Shown here: positions 33,681-42,505 of the stretch, one piece after another
Numbering within the stretch: position 1 is the first letter of the stretch
Layout: each line of letters begins with the position of its first letter
NCBI GenBank assembly: GCA_027021365.1
Contig: JALUUM010000001.1
Coordinates: 124,001-188,000, forward strand
DNA: 64,000 nt
Reading direction: 5' to 3'
Source of the DNA: Spirochaetales bacterium
GTDB taxonomy: Bacteria > Spirochaetota > Spirochaetia > SZUA-6
Position numbers and translations under genes: made by a program
Notes under the pieces: generated by a model
What the model was told of the DNA's origin: nothing
What the model saw: only the letters and a program-made list of their open reading frames with translations
The model's database searches: none

Positions 33681-33726
33681 AGGTGATTTCCCAGCGATTT
33701 ATTAGGTGATTTCATAGCGATTTATT
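33681..33726. repeat. Imperfect 23-bp tandem duplication
   Basis: AGGTGATTTCCCAGCGATTTATT (33681-33703) and a copy differing at two bases (33704-33726) are adjacent. The second copy overlaps the last codon of the HEAT-repeat gene, so it may be a duplication of that gene's 3' end. Confidence 0.85.
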
Positions 33727-36400
33727 AGAGCGATTTTGCCTTAAGTCTCTCCATCGCCCAGAGCGTATATGTCCTTACCTTCTTGTCCGGGTCATTTAGG
33801 AGTTCATCCAGTATCTTTTTCCCATCCTCGGTTTCAAGTTTTTCCAAGGCCTTAACAACCTGCACACGCACCTCCCTGTTCGGGTCCCTGCTAGCAAGCA
33901 CTATCCCCCTGAATGCAGAGAGCGAGCCAATCAGAGATAGCATCGAGGCTGCTTTTTTCCTCACATCGGCATCCCTGTGCCTTAGTTGCCTGATCTTTGC
34001 CTCTATGAACCCTGTCGCCTCCATGGCTTCCACTATGTAGGGCCTTAGTGAAGGTATGTCCTCTTTAAGGAGTTCCGAAAGACCCTCCTCTATCGAACTG
34101 CCCATTAGCTTGAATGCCTCTGTAATCACATCCCTCATATCGGGGCTTGCATCTTTGAAACTTTCAATAAGCCTTTCCAGGTCTTTCTTACTCCTTCTTC
34201 GGGAGAGGGCCTTCACTGCATGTTCCCGGAGGGATTTTTCGCTTTCTACCGCATCGAGAATTATGTTGATACTTTCCACCGACTTGGAACGTCCCAGGCC
34301 CTGTATGGCCGAAATTTTTACCGATGAAACTTCATTCTGGTCGGTCAGGGTAGAGCGGAGTTTTTTCAATGCATCGGAAAGCCCGTAGGAACCTATTATC
34401 CTTGCAATCTCCTCTCTCACCTGTGGTACCGGGTCTCTTAAGAGTTCCAGAGCAAGATTCAGCGACTTGTATTCAGCAAAATCAGCTATTGCCCAGGCGG
34501 AGGCGATTCTTACCTGCGGGTCGGAATCATCCAGTGATTTTTTTATCGGTTTAAGGAAATCTTTGTCTTTTGTGGCAGGAAGTGCAGCAATGAGAGCTGC
34601 CCTCAGTGATGAGTCTATGTTATTAAGAAGGGCCATGGCCTTTCTCTTGAAATCCTCCCCGGCATAGTGTGCAAGTGTCCGGGCAAAATCCTTGGCCTCA
34701 TCAACCGGGAGAACGGATAGGTTTTCCAGAATGAATTGAAGGCTCCCCATGTCTCCTACTTCACCCAAAAGTTTAAGTGCCTTTATCCTTACTTCGTGGG
34801 GATATTTTCCCCTGCCACTTTCTACAATCTCGGTAAGCCTGTCTATGTAGAGTTCCGGTTTCATGGCTGCAAATGCGGTTTTAAGGGAGTCGTAATCGGT
34901 GAATGTTTTGTCTGTCACTAACCGGAACAGGCTGTCCAGGAATATGAAATCGGCTCTCTCGGGAATTGCGGATAGTACATGGCCGATAACAGAGTCCCTT
35001 CCTCTCTCCCTGTTAAGCTCTTCTCGGAGAAGGTAGAGGGCCTTGTCGTTTCCCCGTTTTCCTATGGCTTCGAGCAGAGAATCATAGAGAAGCGGCCAGG
35101 AATCTTTACTTCCCCCGCTTTCCTCGATCCTCTCTCCGGCGACCCTGAATATTCTTTCGGCAATTGTCGTTATGATTTCACGTGGCCCTGTCTCTTTGAG
35201 TATTCGACAGCCCGTGTAAAGGGCAGCGGGATTATCCGTACTTTCAAGTGTGGAGAGAAAATTGACTGTATTTGTTTCCGATGCTGCCTTTAGAAGCCCG
35301 TAGTTCCTTTCAAGCATTTCTCTGTCACCGAAGTCGCATTGGAGGAGGAGCTTCTTAAGGCTTCCGGCTCTTTCTAAAAACCGAGAGGCATAGTAGCGTA
35401 CCTCCCTGTTCTTGTTTCCAAGTAGGGAGAGGGCGAGGTTTTCGTCGGCTTCGGAGTCCGGCTCGAGGATTTCCAGTGCGTGGAGGAGCTGTTCCTCTTT
35501 CAGCTTTCCGTAGTCTGGCTTGTGGAGGTCCTTGAAGTCTTCCTTTATCCTGCTCCACGCAGCACTCCTTACCTCGTGAGAGGGGTCATCCAGTACCATC
35601 CCGTAGAGGATTCCATAGATATCCTTACGGTCGTTTTCTGAACTATTTGCAGAGTCCCTGGCAAATTCCAGGACAACGGTTTTCCTTACAAGGGGATACG
35701 GATCTTCGAAAGATTCGAAAACGGCCCGTTTGGATTTTTCGGCTCCGTCGTGAACGAGTATCTTTATTGCAAAGTAACGTGCCTGCCATTCCGGGTAACC
35801 TGTCATCTCCCTTATCTCGTCGAGCCTGTCTCTGAAAAGCTCCAGTGCCTTTTTCCCGTCGAAACTTTCTCCCTTGCCTGCCAGTGCCAGTTCACGCAGG
35901 GGGAGGAATGTAGTTATCTCTCCCGAACCGTCTGCCGATGGCTTTTCAAAAGTGCCGATGAGATCCCTGAACAGTCTGGCGAGTTTCTCATTTTCGAGGC
36001 TTACAGCGAAGCACGTAAAGAGGCCCTTCTCCCTTGCATATTTCATTACCCTTATGAAGTCCCTTCTGCCTTTCCTGTTGTATACCCTATCTATCCAGGC
36101 CGTATCCATCCCGGTAAGCTCTACTATTTCACTGCCATTCTCTTTTGCAAACCTCTCTATCAACCGGGATTTTTTCAAAAGTTCCTCAGTCGAGTACCTT
36201 TCGGAAACAATCTCGGAGGCTCGTTCCGGATTTTCCAGAACAACCTTTAGAAAGTTGTAAAAGCTCTTTCTCTTAAGCATGATTACGAGAAGAACAATCA
36301 GTATAACTATGACGGCGATAACTGCCCCGGCAATCGCAACGATGATTTTCGTATCCACTATGCCAGTTACAGAAGACAATATCGACAACACTTCTTCCAT
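33725..36400 (-). CDS. Membrane-anchored HEAT-repeat protein
   Basis: An 891-residue protein with one N-terminal membrane helix (residues ~18-44, VDTKIIVAIAGAV...) and then a long alpha-helical solenoid. Repeats of about 30-40 residues such as SDPQVRIASAWAIADFAEY, DPVPQVREEIARIIGSYG and RDADVRKKAASMLSLIG are HEAT/PBS-lyase-like. There is no catalytic motif; the solenoid is probably a scaffold. AAGGAGG precedes the ATG. The adenylate cyclase gene lies directly upstream on the same strand (60-base gap), so it may serve cyclase signalling, but this is inference from position only. Confidence 0.85.
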   Translation of the reverse strand: MEEVLSILSSVTGIVDTKIIVAIAGAVIAVIVILIVLLVIMLKRKSFYNFLKVVLENPERASEIVSERYSTEELLKKSRLIERFAKENGSEIVELTGMDTAWIDRVYNRKGRRDFIRVMKYAREKGLFTCFAVSLENEKLARLFRDLIGTFEKPSADGSGEITTFLPLRELALAGKGESFDGKKALELFRDRLDEIREMTGYPEWQARYFAIKILVHDGAEKSKRAVFESFEDPYPLVRKTVVLEFARDSANSSENDRKDIYGILYGMVLDDPSHEVRSAAWSRIKEDFKDLHKPDYGKLKEEQLLHALEILEPDSEADENLALSLLGNKNREVRYYASRFLERAGSLKKLLLQCDFGDREMLERNYGLLKAASETNTVNFLSTLESTDNPAALYTGCRILKETGPREIITTIAERIFRVAGERIEESGGSKDSWPLLYDSLLEAIGKRGNDKALYLLREELNRERGRDSVIGHVLSAIPERADFIFLDSLFRLVTDKTFTDYDSLKTAFAAMKPELYIDRLTEIVESGRGKYPHEVRIKALKLLGEVGDMGSLQFILENLSVLPVDEAKDFARTLAHYAGEDFKRKAMALLNNIDSSLRAALIAALPATKDKDFLKPIKKSLDDSDPQVRIASAWAIADFAEYKSLNLALELLRDPVPQVREEIARIIGSYGLSDALKKLRSTLTDQNEVSSVKISAIQGLGRSKSVESINIILDAVESEKSLREHAVKALSRRRSKKDLERLIESFKDASPDMRDVITEAFKLMGSSIEEGLSELLKEDIPSLRPYIVEAMEATGFIEAKIRQLRHRDADVRKKAASMLSLIGSLSAFRGIVLASRDPNREVRVQVVKALEKLETEDGKKILDELLNDPDKKVRTYTLWAMERLKAKSL

Positions 36401-36460
36401 TGAAATTTCCTCCTTATGATTTTAAACTTTCACTCAATCCGCCGAACCTCTCTTTTCTGT

Positions 36461-38047
36461 TTAACCTGCCTTCTTGAGGACGCTGTAAATCGGTATCGGC
36501 TCACTCTTACCCTTTACCTTGACAGGTTTCCGCTTTTCCAACACAAACCTGTCCCCTACGAAATTCTTGGTGGTTTCCGTTATTATCACTTCTCCCGGTC
36601 CTGCTACTCCCTCAAGCCGTGCGGCGACATTCACCGTGTCACCGATTACCGTGTAATTCATCCGCCTGCTGCTACCGAGGTTGCCCGCAACGAGGGGGCC
36701 GGTGTGCATTCCGATACCGATTTTCAGGCTGGATGCTTCACCCTTGAAGAATGTCCTTTTTTCAGAAGCCACCAGCTCCTGTATCTCGAGGGCGCAGGAA
36801 ACGGCCTGGAATGCATCCTCCTCGGCCGTCTGAAGGGGGACGCCCCAGGCAGCCATTATGCAGTCGCCTATGAATTTGTCTATGTATCCCTTGTGCTTTA
36901 TTACAACCTCTACGGCCTCGCTGAAGTATTCATTCAGTATCTTTATTATGTACTCGGGGTCTTTCCCCTCGGAGAAAGAGGTATAGCCACGGATGTCGGC
37001 AAAGAAGATAGTGGCCTCCTTCTTGTCACCGCCCGGTCTTACCAGTTTCGGTGACTGTACGAGCCGCTGAACGACTTCCTGCGAGAGGTACCTTGAAAAC
37101 ATGTCTTTTATCAGGCGCCTTTCCTCTACGACCTTTTTCATTCTTTTCTGTAGTTCCCTTTCCTGAGTCTGGTCCGTGAAGAGAAGAGTCAAACCCTGAT
37201 ACCTCCCACGGGAGCCCTTTAGCGGCGATACATTCAAAGAGAAGTCCATTTCACCGCTGCTTCCCCTGTATATCCCCTCTATTCCGAGGTTTTCGGTCTT
37301 AGTTTTCCCCGCGTCCTCGATTGCATTAATTATCTTTGAATCGATTTTGTCCTTGAATAAATCTTTGAGGTTCTCTCCTATATCCTTTTCTTCCAGCGTG
37401 AGTTTCATTGCCGCACTGTCGTTGAAGTATCTAATCCTGCCACCGGAGTCGGTTGTAACAAGGAGATTCGTCATGGAGGAGAAGATATTCTCCTGGTACC
37501 GTTTGAGTTCCTCTATCTTTTTGAGGTAATCCTTTATCTCCTGAACCATCTTTGAGTTGTGCAACATCCCGCCTGCAAGTTTGGTAAAGGAATCGAGAAA
37601 TTTGAACTTGACCCTGTTGTAAAAAAAAGGCTCCCGTGAGTTGAGTATCAATATGCCGAGTTTGAGCTTTGGGGTGAAAACGGGCAGTGCGATTCCGCTT
37701 TTCATTGAATCCTCAAGGAGGACATCTGAGAATACATGGTCCCTTCTTTCAAGAAGGAGGACGGCTTCGCTACTCTCCGTTATGAAATTGACCAGCGTAC
37801 TTTCCGAGGGAAGCCTCCGGGGTATATTGTATTTTCCTCGCTTGTACATAAGAGTAAAATCACCCCTTGTATCCGGCCTGCCTGCATTCGGTCTGTCAGA
37901 AATGTAGAGGCATGAAATATCCGATTTCGTTATATCCCTCGACTGGTCAACCAGTGTGGCAACGAGTGCCTTGAAATCGAGCTCTCTGGTAAGCAGGGAA
38001 CCAGCCCTTACGAGCTCTTCCAGGGTACTGTCTTTCACTTTTTCCAT
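36461..38047 (-). CDS. Class III adenylate cyclase with GAF and PAS sensor domains
   Basis: A 528-residue soluble signalling enzyme. A GAF-like domain covers residues ~15-185, a PAS-like domain ~190-310 with a coiled coil (RELQKRMKKVVEERRLIKD), and the cyclase catalytic domain ~340-520. Metal-binding aspartates are in FADIRGYTSFSE and FIGDCIMAAWG, the purine-selecting lysine in DKFIGD, and the transition-state Asn/Arg in GDTVNVAARLEG. These residues support cAMP synthesis from ATP. The ATG at 38047 has GGGGAGGT upstream; the longer frame is not translated. It is probably co-transcribed with the HEAT protein. Confidence 0.9.
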   Translation of the reverse strand: MEKVKDSTLEELVRAGSLLTRELDFKALVATLVDQSRDITKSDISCLYISDRPNAGRPDTRGDFTLMYKRGKYNIPRRLPSESTLVNFITESSEAVLLLERRDHVFSDVLLEDSMKSGIALPVFTPKLKLGILILNSREPFFYNRVKFKFLDSFTKLAGGMLHNSKMVQEIKDYLKKIEELKRYQENIFSSMTNLLVTTDSGGRIRYFNDSAAMKLTLEEKDIGENLKDLFKDKIDSKIINAIEDAGKTKTENLGIEGIYRGSSGEMDFSLNVSPLKGSRGRYQGLTLLFTDQTQERELQKRMKKVVEERRLIKDMFSRYLSQEVVQRLVQSPKLVRPGGDKKEATIFFADIRGYTSFSEGKDPEYIIKILNEYFSEAVEVVIKHKGYIDKFIGDCIMAAWGVPLQTAEEDAFQAVSCALEIQELVASEKRTFFKGEASSLKIGIGMHTGPLVAGNLGSSRRMNYTVIGDTVNVAARLEGVAGPGEVIITETTKNFVGDRFVLEKRKPVKVKGKSEPIPIYSVLKKAG

Positions 38048-38164
38048 GGTACCTCCCCTTAAGTGAATTATAGTCCATTGGTAAGCATACATAAAGGAAA
38101 TGTTATTGAAAATATGCGTGGTGGTAATATTTATTCCATACAAATGGAGAAATGTGAAATTTAT

Positions 38165-38193
38165 TTGACAAATGGATTTACATCTTGTATAAT
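38165..38193 (+). promoter_or_regulatory. Consensus sigma-70 promoter for importer system 3
   Basis: TTGACA (38165-38170) and TATAAT (38188-38193) are both perfect consensus, separated by 17 bases. AAAGGAGG follows at 38216-38222. Confidence 0.9.
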
Positions 38194-38229
38194 AATTTTC
38201 ATTCTAAAACAAATAAAGGAGGTTCACTC

Positions 38230-39426
38230 ATGAGAAAGTTTTTCACTCTGGTACTTGCACTGCTTTTACTTACGTGTTTGCTAATGCCTGCCGTTGCAGG
38301 TGGCCAGAAAGAGAGCGGGAAAAAACTAAGTCCGGAAACGGAAGCCTGGTTGAAGGCAGCCAAGCTTGGAAAGTATGCCGAAGATACCTTCGATGAGGCT
38401 GCACTCTATGAGGCTGCAAAGAAAGAGGGAGAGGTCAATATCTACTCCTACTCCTCCAGGGTTTTCAAATTCGCAAAAACCTTTATGGCAAAGTATCCGG
38501 GAATCAAGGTAAACGGATTCGATATCGATTCCGGCGAGATTGTCACAAAGGTGCTGGCTGAGCAGCAGGCAAAGAATTATGTTGCCGACGTGATTTTCCT
38601 TAAAGATCCGGCAACGGTTGTTCATGAACTTTATGACAGGGGAATGGCATTTCCCTATGTACCACCGGATTTGAAGGACAAGATACCACCGGAGTATAGG
38701 AATCCCTTCGTCGGTCACCATGCCAGTGTGGATACCTTTATCTACAATACGAGCAAACAGAGCAGTCCACCGATAAAATCGATGTGGGACCTTACAAAGC
38801 CTGAATGGAGGGGAAGATTCATCGTGGCAGACCCGCAGAAATTGCCTGAATTCCTCGAGGTTTTCACTACGATCGTGCAGCACTCAAAGGAGATGGAGGC
38901 CGAGTACGAAAAGGTATTCGGTGAAAAGCTCAAGCTGAGTAAAGGTGTGGAAAATGCAGGCTATGAGTGGCTCTACAGGATACTCAAGAATGACGTCGTA
39001 GTCGTAGGCTCTTCAAACGATGTTGCAAAGGCCGTTGGCCTTGCAAGCGGAGACAACCCACCGGTAGGATTCACTAGTTTTTCGAGGCTACGTGACAAGA
39101 AGAAGAATCCCAACCTGAAGTTCCAGGTTATGTTCGACACGACTCCCGTAATGGGTGTTGCCACCGAGGTAATAATCGGAATAGTGAACCAGGCAAAGCA
39201 TCCCAATGCTGCCAAGCTCCTGATTCATTGGATGCTCGGTGATGAGAAGGGAGGCCGTGGTTATGCTCCTTACTATGTCCTGGGTGACTTCCCCTTAAGG
39301 AAGGACGTTGCACCGCCTCCGGGTGCAAAGAAGATAACGGACATGAATATCTGGGCATCCGATCCCAAGTATGTCTGGGAAAACGGCCAGAAGGTGCTCG
39401 AGTTCTGGGTTTCAAATCTGAAATAA
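38230..39426 (+). CDS. AfuA/FbpA-like extracellular solute-binding protein, system 3
   Basis: A 398-residue periplasmic binding protein, larger than those of systems 1 and 2. The signal peptide ends ...MPAVA-GGQKESGKK. About 45 extra residues (LSPETEAWLKAAKLGKYAED...) precede the conserved strand EVNIYSYSSR. The C-terminal FPLRKDVAPPPG region is shared with the other two AfuA-like proteins. A YY pair occurs only near the C-terminus (APYYVLG), not at the usual iron-ligand position. Start fixed by AAAGGAGG. A GC-rich hairpin follows the stop before the permease gene. Confidence 0.9.
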   Translation: MRKFFTLVLALLLLTCLLMPAVAGGQKESGKKLSPETEAWLKAAKLGKYAEDTFDEAALYEAAKKEGEVNIYSYSSRVFKFAKTFMAKYPGIKVNGFDIDSGEIVTKVLAEQQAKNYVADVIFLKDPATVVHELYDRGMAFPYVPPDLKDKIPPEYRNPFVGHHASVDTFIYNTSKQSSPPIKSMWDLTKPEWRGRFIVADPQKLPEFLEVFTTIVQHSKEMEAEYEKVFGEKLKLSKGVENAGYEWLYRILKNDVVVVGSSNDVAKAVGLASGDNPPVGFTSFSRLRDKKKNPNLKFQVMFDTTPVMGVATEVIIGIVNQAKHPNAAKLLIHWMLGDEKGGRGYAPYYVLGDFPLRKDVAPPPGAKKITDMNIWASDPKYVWENGQKVLEFWVSNLK

Positions 39427-39439
39427 TAAAAAAATGATT

Positions 39440-39465
39440 GGCGGCAGGAACTTTCTCCTGCCGCC
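39440..39465 (+). terminator. GC-rich hairpin between binding-protein and permease genes (system 3)
   Basis: GGCGGCAGGA (39440-39449) pairs perfectly with TCCTGCCGCC (39456-39465) around a 6-base loop. No U-run follows, and the permease gene begins 45 bases later. Confidence 0.8.
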
Positions 39466-39509
39466 CTTGATAATTTCATAAAATCAAAATATTTATATGA
39501 CAGGGGCTT

Positions 39510-41270
39510 ATGTTTAGAGCAACTATAAGAAAACCACACGTGATTATTTCGTATATTCTACTATTCATTCTTCTCTTCATCGTAGTGATTCCCTTTTTCA
39601 GGATGGTATGGGATTCCTTTATCTGGCATTTCACCGATATCAGGCTGGCACGCGGTGTAAATCCCGGTGCTTTCACGGTTTTCCACTGGAAGAGAATATT
39701 CCACAGCAAGTTAACGAGAAACGTTCTGATAGAACCTCTCTTTCATTCCATTTCTACTGCTCTGGGAATATCAATTCTTGCAATGACAATAGGCGGAATG
39801 CTTGCATGGCTCGTTACGAGAACGGATCTGCCCTTCAGAAAAACGATAGGTACCCTTGCCATTCTTCCCTACGTAATTCCCTCGTATATCCATGCTCTTG
39901 CATGGCTTACTCTCTTCAAGAATGACAGAATAGGCGGGGCCGCGGGTCTCTTTCAGTTCCTTACCGGGGTTAGCCCTCCCAACTGGATATCTTACGGATT
40001 TCTGCCGATTGTCTTTAGCATGTCTCTGCATTACTTTCCATATACCTATCTCCTTTTGTCTGCTGCTCTCACCAGCATAGACTCGAGGCTTGAAGAATCG
40101 GGTGAAATCCTGGGTGCAAGGCGCTCCTATATACTAAGGAGGATAACATTCCCACTGGTTATTCCGGCGCTGCTTTCCAGTTTTATTCTTACTTTTTCCA
40201 GGGCACTTGGTATATTTGGAGCTCCGTATTTCCTTGGCTCTCCTGTAAGGTACTTTACACTTTCCACGCAGATATATTCAAATATTACCAACAGGGTACC
40301 CGCTGCCGGTTACATTCTCGCTCTGGTATTGATAGCAATTTCTTCCACAATAATATATTTCAATCAGAAAATCATTGGTACGAGGAAAAGTTTTGTCACC
40401 ATCGCCGGAAAAGGTTTCAGAACACAGTTAACACCGCTGGGGAAGGTAAGGTATCCGGCTCTCGTACTTATCATTTTACTGTTGATAATTGCCGTATTGA
40501 CTCCAATAATACTTCTTGTCTGGCAGACTCTTACACTGTATCCTGACGATTATTCACTCAAACATCTTACACTGCTCTATTGGATTGGCAGAGGCGGAAC
40601 TGAATTTGCCGAAGGAGAGGCGGGTATCTTACGAAACGGTGCGATACTGAAGGCAACATGGAACAGTATAAAGCTGGCACTGACAGCATCGATTCTTTCC
40701 GGGTTTTTCGGGATATTCATAGGATATGCCGTGGTAAAGGGTAGGGGAACAAAACTTTCAAAGCTCGTTGAACAGACGTCTTTCCTCCCTTACCTCGTTC
40801 CTGGAATTGCCTTTGGTGCCCTGTATCTTTCGCTGTTTACGAACAGGATAGGTCCGATACCAGCACTGTATGGCACGTTTTTCCTCGTGGCACTAGTCTG
40901 TATTGCCAAGAATCTTCCCTTCACGGGAAGGGCAGGAATAACATCGATGCTCCAGATAGGAAGCGAGCTGGAAGAGGCCTCTGAGATTGCAGGTGCAAGG
41001 TGGGGGAGGGGATTTCTGAAAATCATCCTTCCTCTCTCCATAAACGGTGCGATTTCAGGCTTTATTCTCGTCTTCATTACGGTTATGAGGGAACTTTCCC
41101 TGATACTGCTCCTTGTTACACCTGAGACGAGAACATTGACGACAATGACCTTCAGGTACCAGGAACAGGGCTATACGCAGTTTTCAAGTGCGATCAGCGT
41201 AATGATAATCGTAATAGTGGTAATCGGGGAACTTGCCACGAGACGATTGACGAGAAAAAGTGCAATATAA
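39510..41270 (+). CDS. AfuB/FbpB-like ABC transporter permease, system 3
   Basis: A 586-residue two-halved permease with about 12 helices. EAA-type loops are EESGEILGARRSYILRRI in the first half and EEASEIAGARWGRGF in the second; both have small deviations from E-A-A. Here the permease precedes the ATPase, the reverse of systems 1 and 2, so system 3 is a separate lineage and not a recent duplicate. The ATG follows AGGGG. Confidence 0.93.
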   Translation: MFRATIRKPHVIISYILLFILLFIVVIPFFRMVWDSFIWHFTDIRLARGVNPGAFTVFHWKRIFHSKLTRNVLIEPLFHSISTALGISILAMTIGGMLAWLVTRTDLPFRKTIGTLAILPYVIPSYIHALAWLTLFKNDRIGGAAGLFQFLTGVSPPNWISYGFLPIVFSMSLHYFPYTYLLLSAALTSIDSRLEESGEILGARRSYILRRITFPLVIPALLSSFILTFSRALGIFGAPYFLGSPVRYFTLSTQIYSNITNRVPAAGYILALVLIAISSTIIYFNQKIIGTRKSFVTIAGKGFRTQLTPLGKVRYPALVLIILLLIIAVLTPIILLVWQTLTLYPDDYSLKHLTLLYWIGRGGTEFAEGEAGILRNGAILKATWNSIKLALTASILSGFFGIFIGYAVVKGRGTKLSKLVEQTSFLPYLVPGIAFGALYLSLFTNRIGPIPALYGTFFLVALVCIAKNLPFTGRAGITSMLQIGSELEEASEIAGARWGRGFLKIILPLSINGAISGFILVFITVMRELSLILLLVTPETRTLTTMTFRYQEQGYTQFSSAISVMIIVIVVIGELATRRLTRKSAI

Positions 41271-41291
41271 ATTCTATTACAAGGAATGGGT

Positions 41292-42419
41292 ATGGCAGAT
41301 AAAGTTGTAGAAGTAAGGAATTTGACTAAAAGATTCGGAGATGTAATTGCTGTAAATGATATATCCTTTTCAATTGATGAGAAGGATTTCCTTATTCTCC
41401 TCGGCCCCTCGGGATGCGGAAAGACAACCATACTGAGGATGATAGCCGGCCTTGAAGAACCGACCTCTGGTGAGATATATCTCAGGGGAAAACTGGTCTA
41501 CTCCAGTGAGAAGAGTATCTTTGTACCTGCTCGTGAACGGGGGGTGGGCCTGGTATTCCAGAGTTATGCTCTGTGGCCTCATATGACGGTATTCGAAAAC
41601 ATTGCTTTCGGCCTCAGAGTAAAGCATTTGGACAATACAACGATAAAGCAGAAGGTGAGGGAAGGGCTTGCCTACATGCAGCTAGAAGAGATGGAAAACA
41701 GGTATCCCCAGGAGATGAGCGGCGGGCAGCAGCAGAGGGTGGCACTAGCCAGAATGCTGGTAAGCGAACCTGAGGTTTTCCTTATGGACGAACCGTTATC
41801 CAACCTCGATGCAAAGCTACGCCTGGAGATGAGGGCAGAAATCAAGAATATACACTTTCAGACCGGTGCGACCACCGTGTATGTGACACACGACCAGGTG
41901 GAGGCTCTTACCATGGCAAACAAGATTGCTGTTATGAACCATGGGAGGATAGAACAGTTCGATCATCCAAAGGCTGTTTACAAGCACCCGGCAACTCTCT
42001 TCGTGGCAGATTTTATTGGAAGCCCCACTATTAACAAGATTAAAGGAAAAATCGATGCAGAGGGAAGTGGTGGTAAGGTGAAGGTATCCTTCGGGAATTT
42101 TTCTATTCTCACGGATTACGCTGCCGGCGGGGTGTTCGGTAGGGACAAGGAGGTGGTGGCTGCCGTAAGGCCGGAAAATATAAGTGTTGTAGGGGAAAGA
42201 GGAAAAGGTTCACCGGAGAATGTCTTTTCATGCGAGGTAAATACCGTTCTACCTGCAGGCCCGGAGACGATACTGAAGCTGAAACTGGGAGAGATAGGCC
42301 TGAACCTCCTGATAACCCAGGAGGCGGAGTACCGGAAGGGGGAAAGGGTGAATGTATACATTCCCCCGGAAGCAGTGCTTCTATTCGACAGCGAGACGGG
42401 AAAACTGATGGAAAAGTAA
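41292..42419 (+). CDS. ABC transporter ATP-binding protein (PotA/FbpC type), system 3
   Basis: A 375-residue ATPase: Walker [10 protein letters not shown], the signature [11 protein letters not shown], Walker [15 protein letters not shown] and switch YVTHDQVEAL. A TOBE-like C-terminal domain follows. ATG 41292 has AAGGA at normal distance, although ATG 41286 is also possible. It is the third gene of the importer, and a haem-binding sensor kinase follows on the same strand after about 85 bases. Confidence 0.94.
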   Translation: MADKVVEVRNLTKRFGDVIAVNDISFSIDEKDFLILLGPSGCGKTTILRMIAGLEEPTSGEIYLRGKLVYSSEKSIFVPARERGVGLVFQSYALWPHMTVFENIAFGLRVKHLDNTTIKQKVREGLAYMQLEEMENRYPQEMSGGQQQRVALARMLVSEPEVFLMDEPLSNLDAKLRLEMRAEIKNIHFQTGATTVYVTHDQVEALTMANKIAVMNHGRIEQFDHPKAVYKHPATLFVADFIGSPTINKIKGKIDAEGSGGKVKVSFGNFSILTDYAAGGVFGRDKEVVAAVRPENISVVGERGKGSPENVFSCEVNTVLPAGPETILKLKLGEIGLNLLITQEAEYRKGERVNVYIPPEAVLLFDSETGKLMEK

Positions 42420-42505
42420 TAAAGAGAAACCCCTTTGTCCTCCACTTTTAAATTTACAAGTGAAATTCTTTGAAACTTCCTCCGGAGTATATAAACTTAA
42501 AAAAT

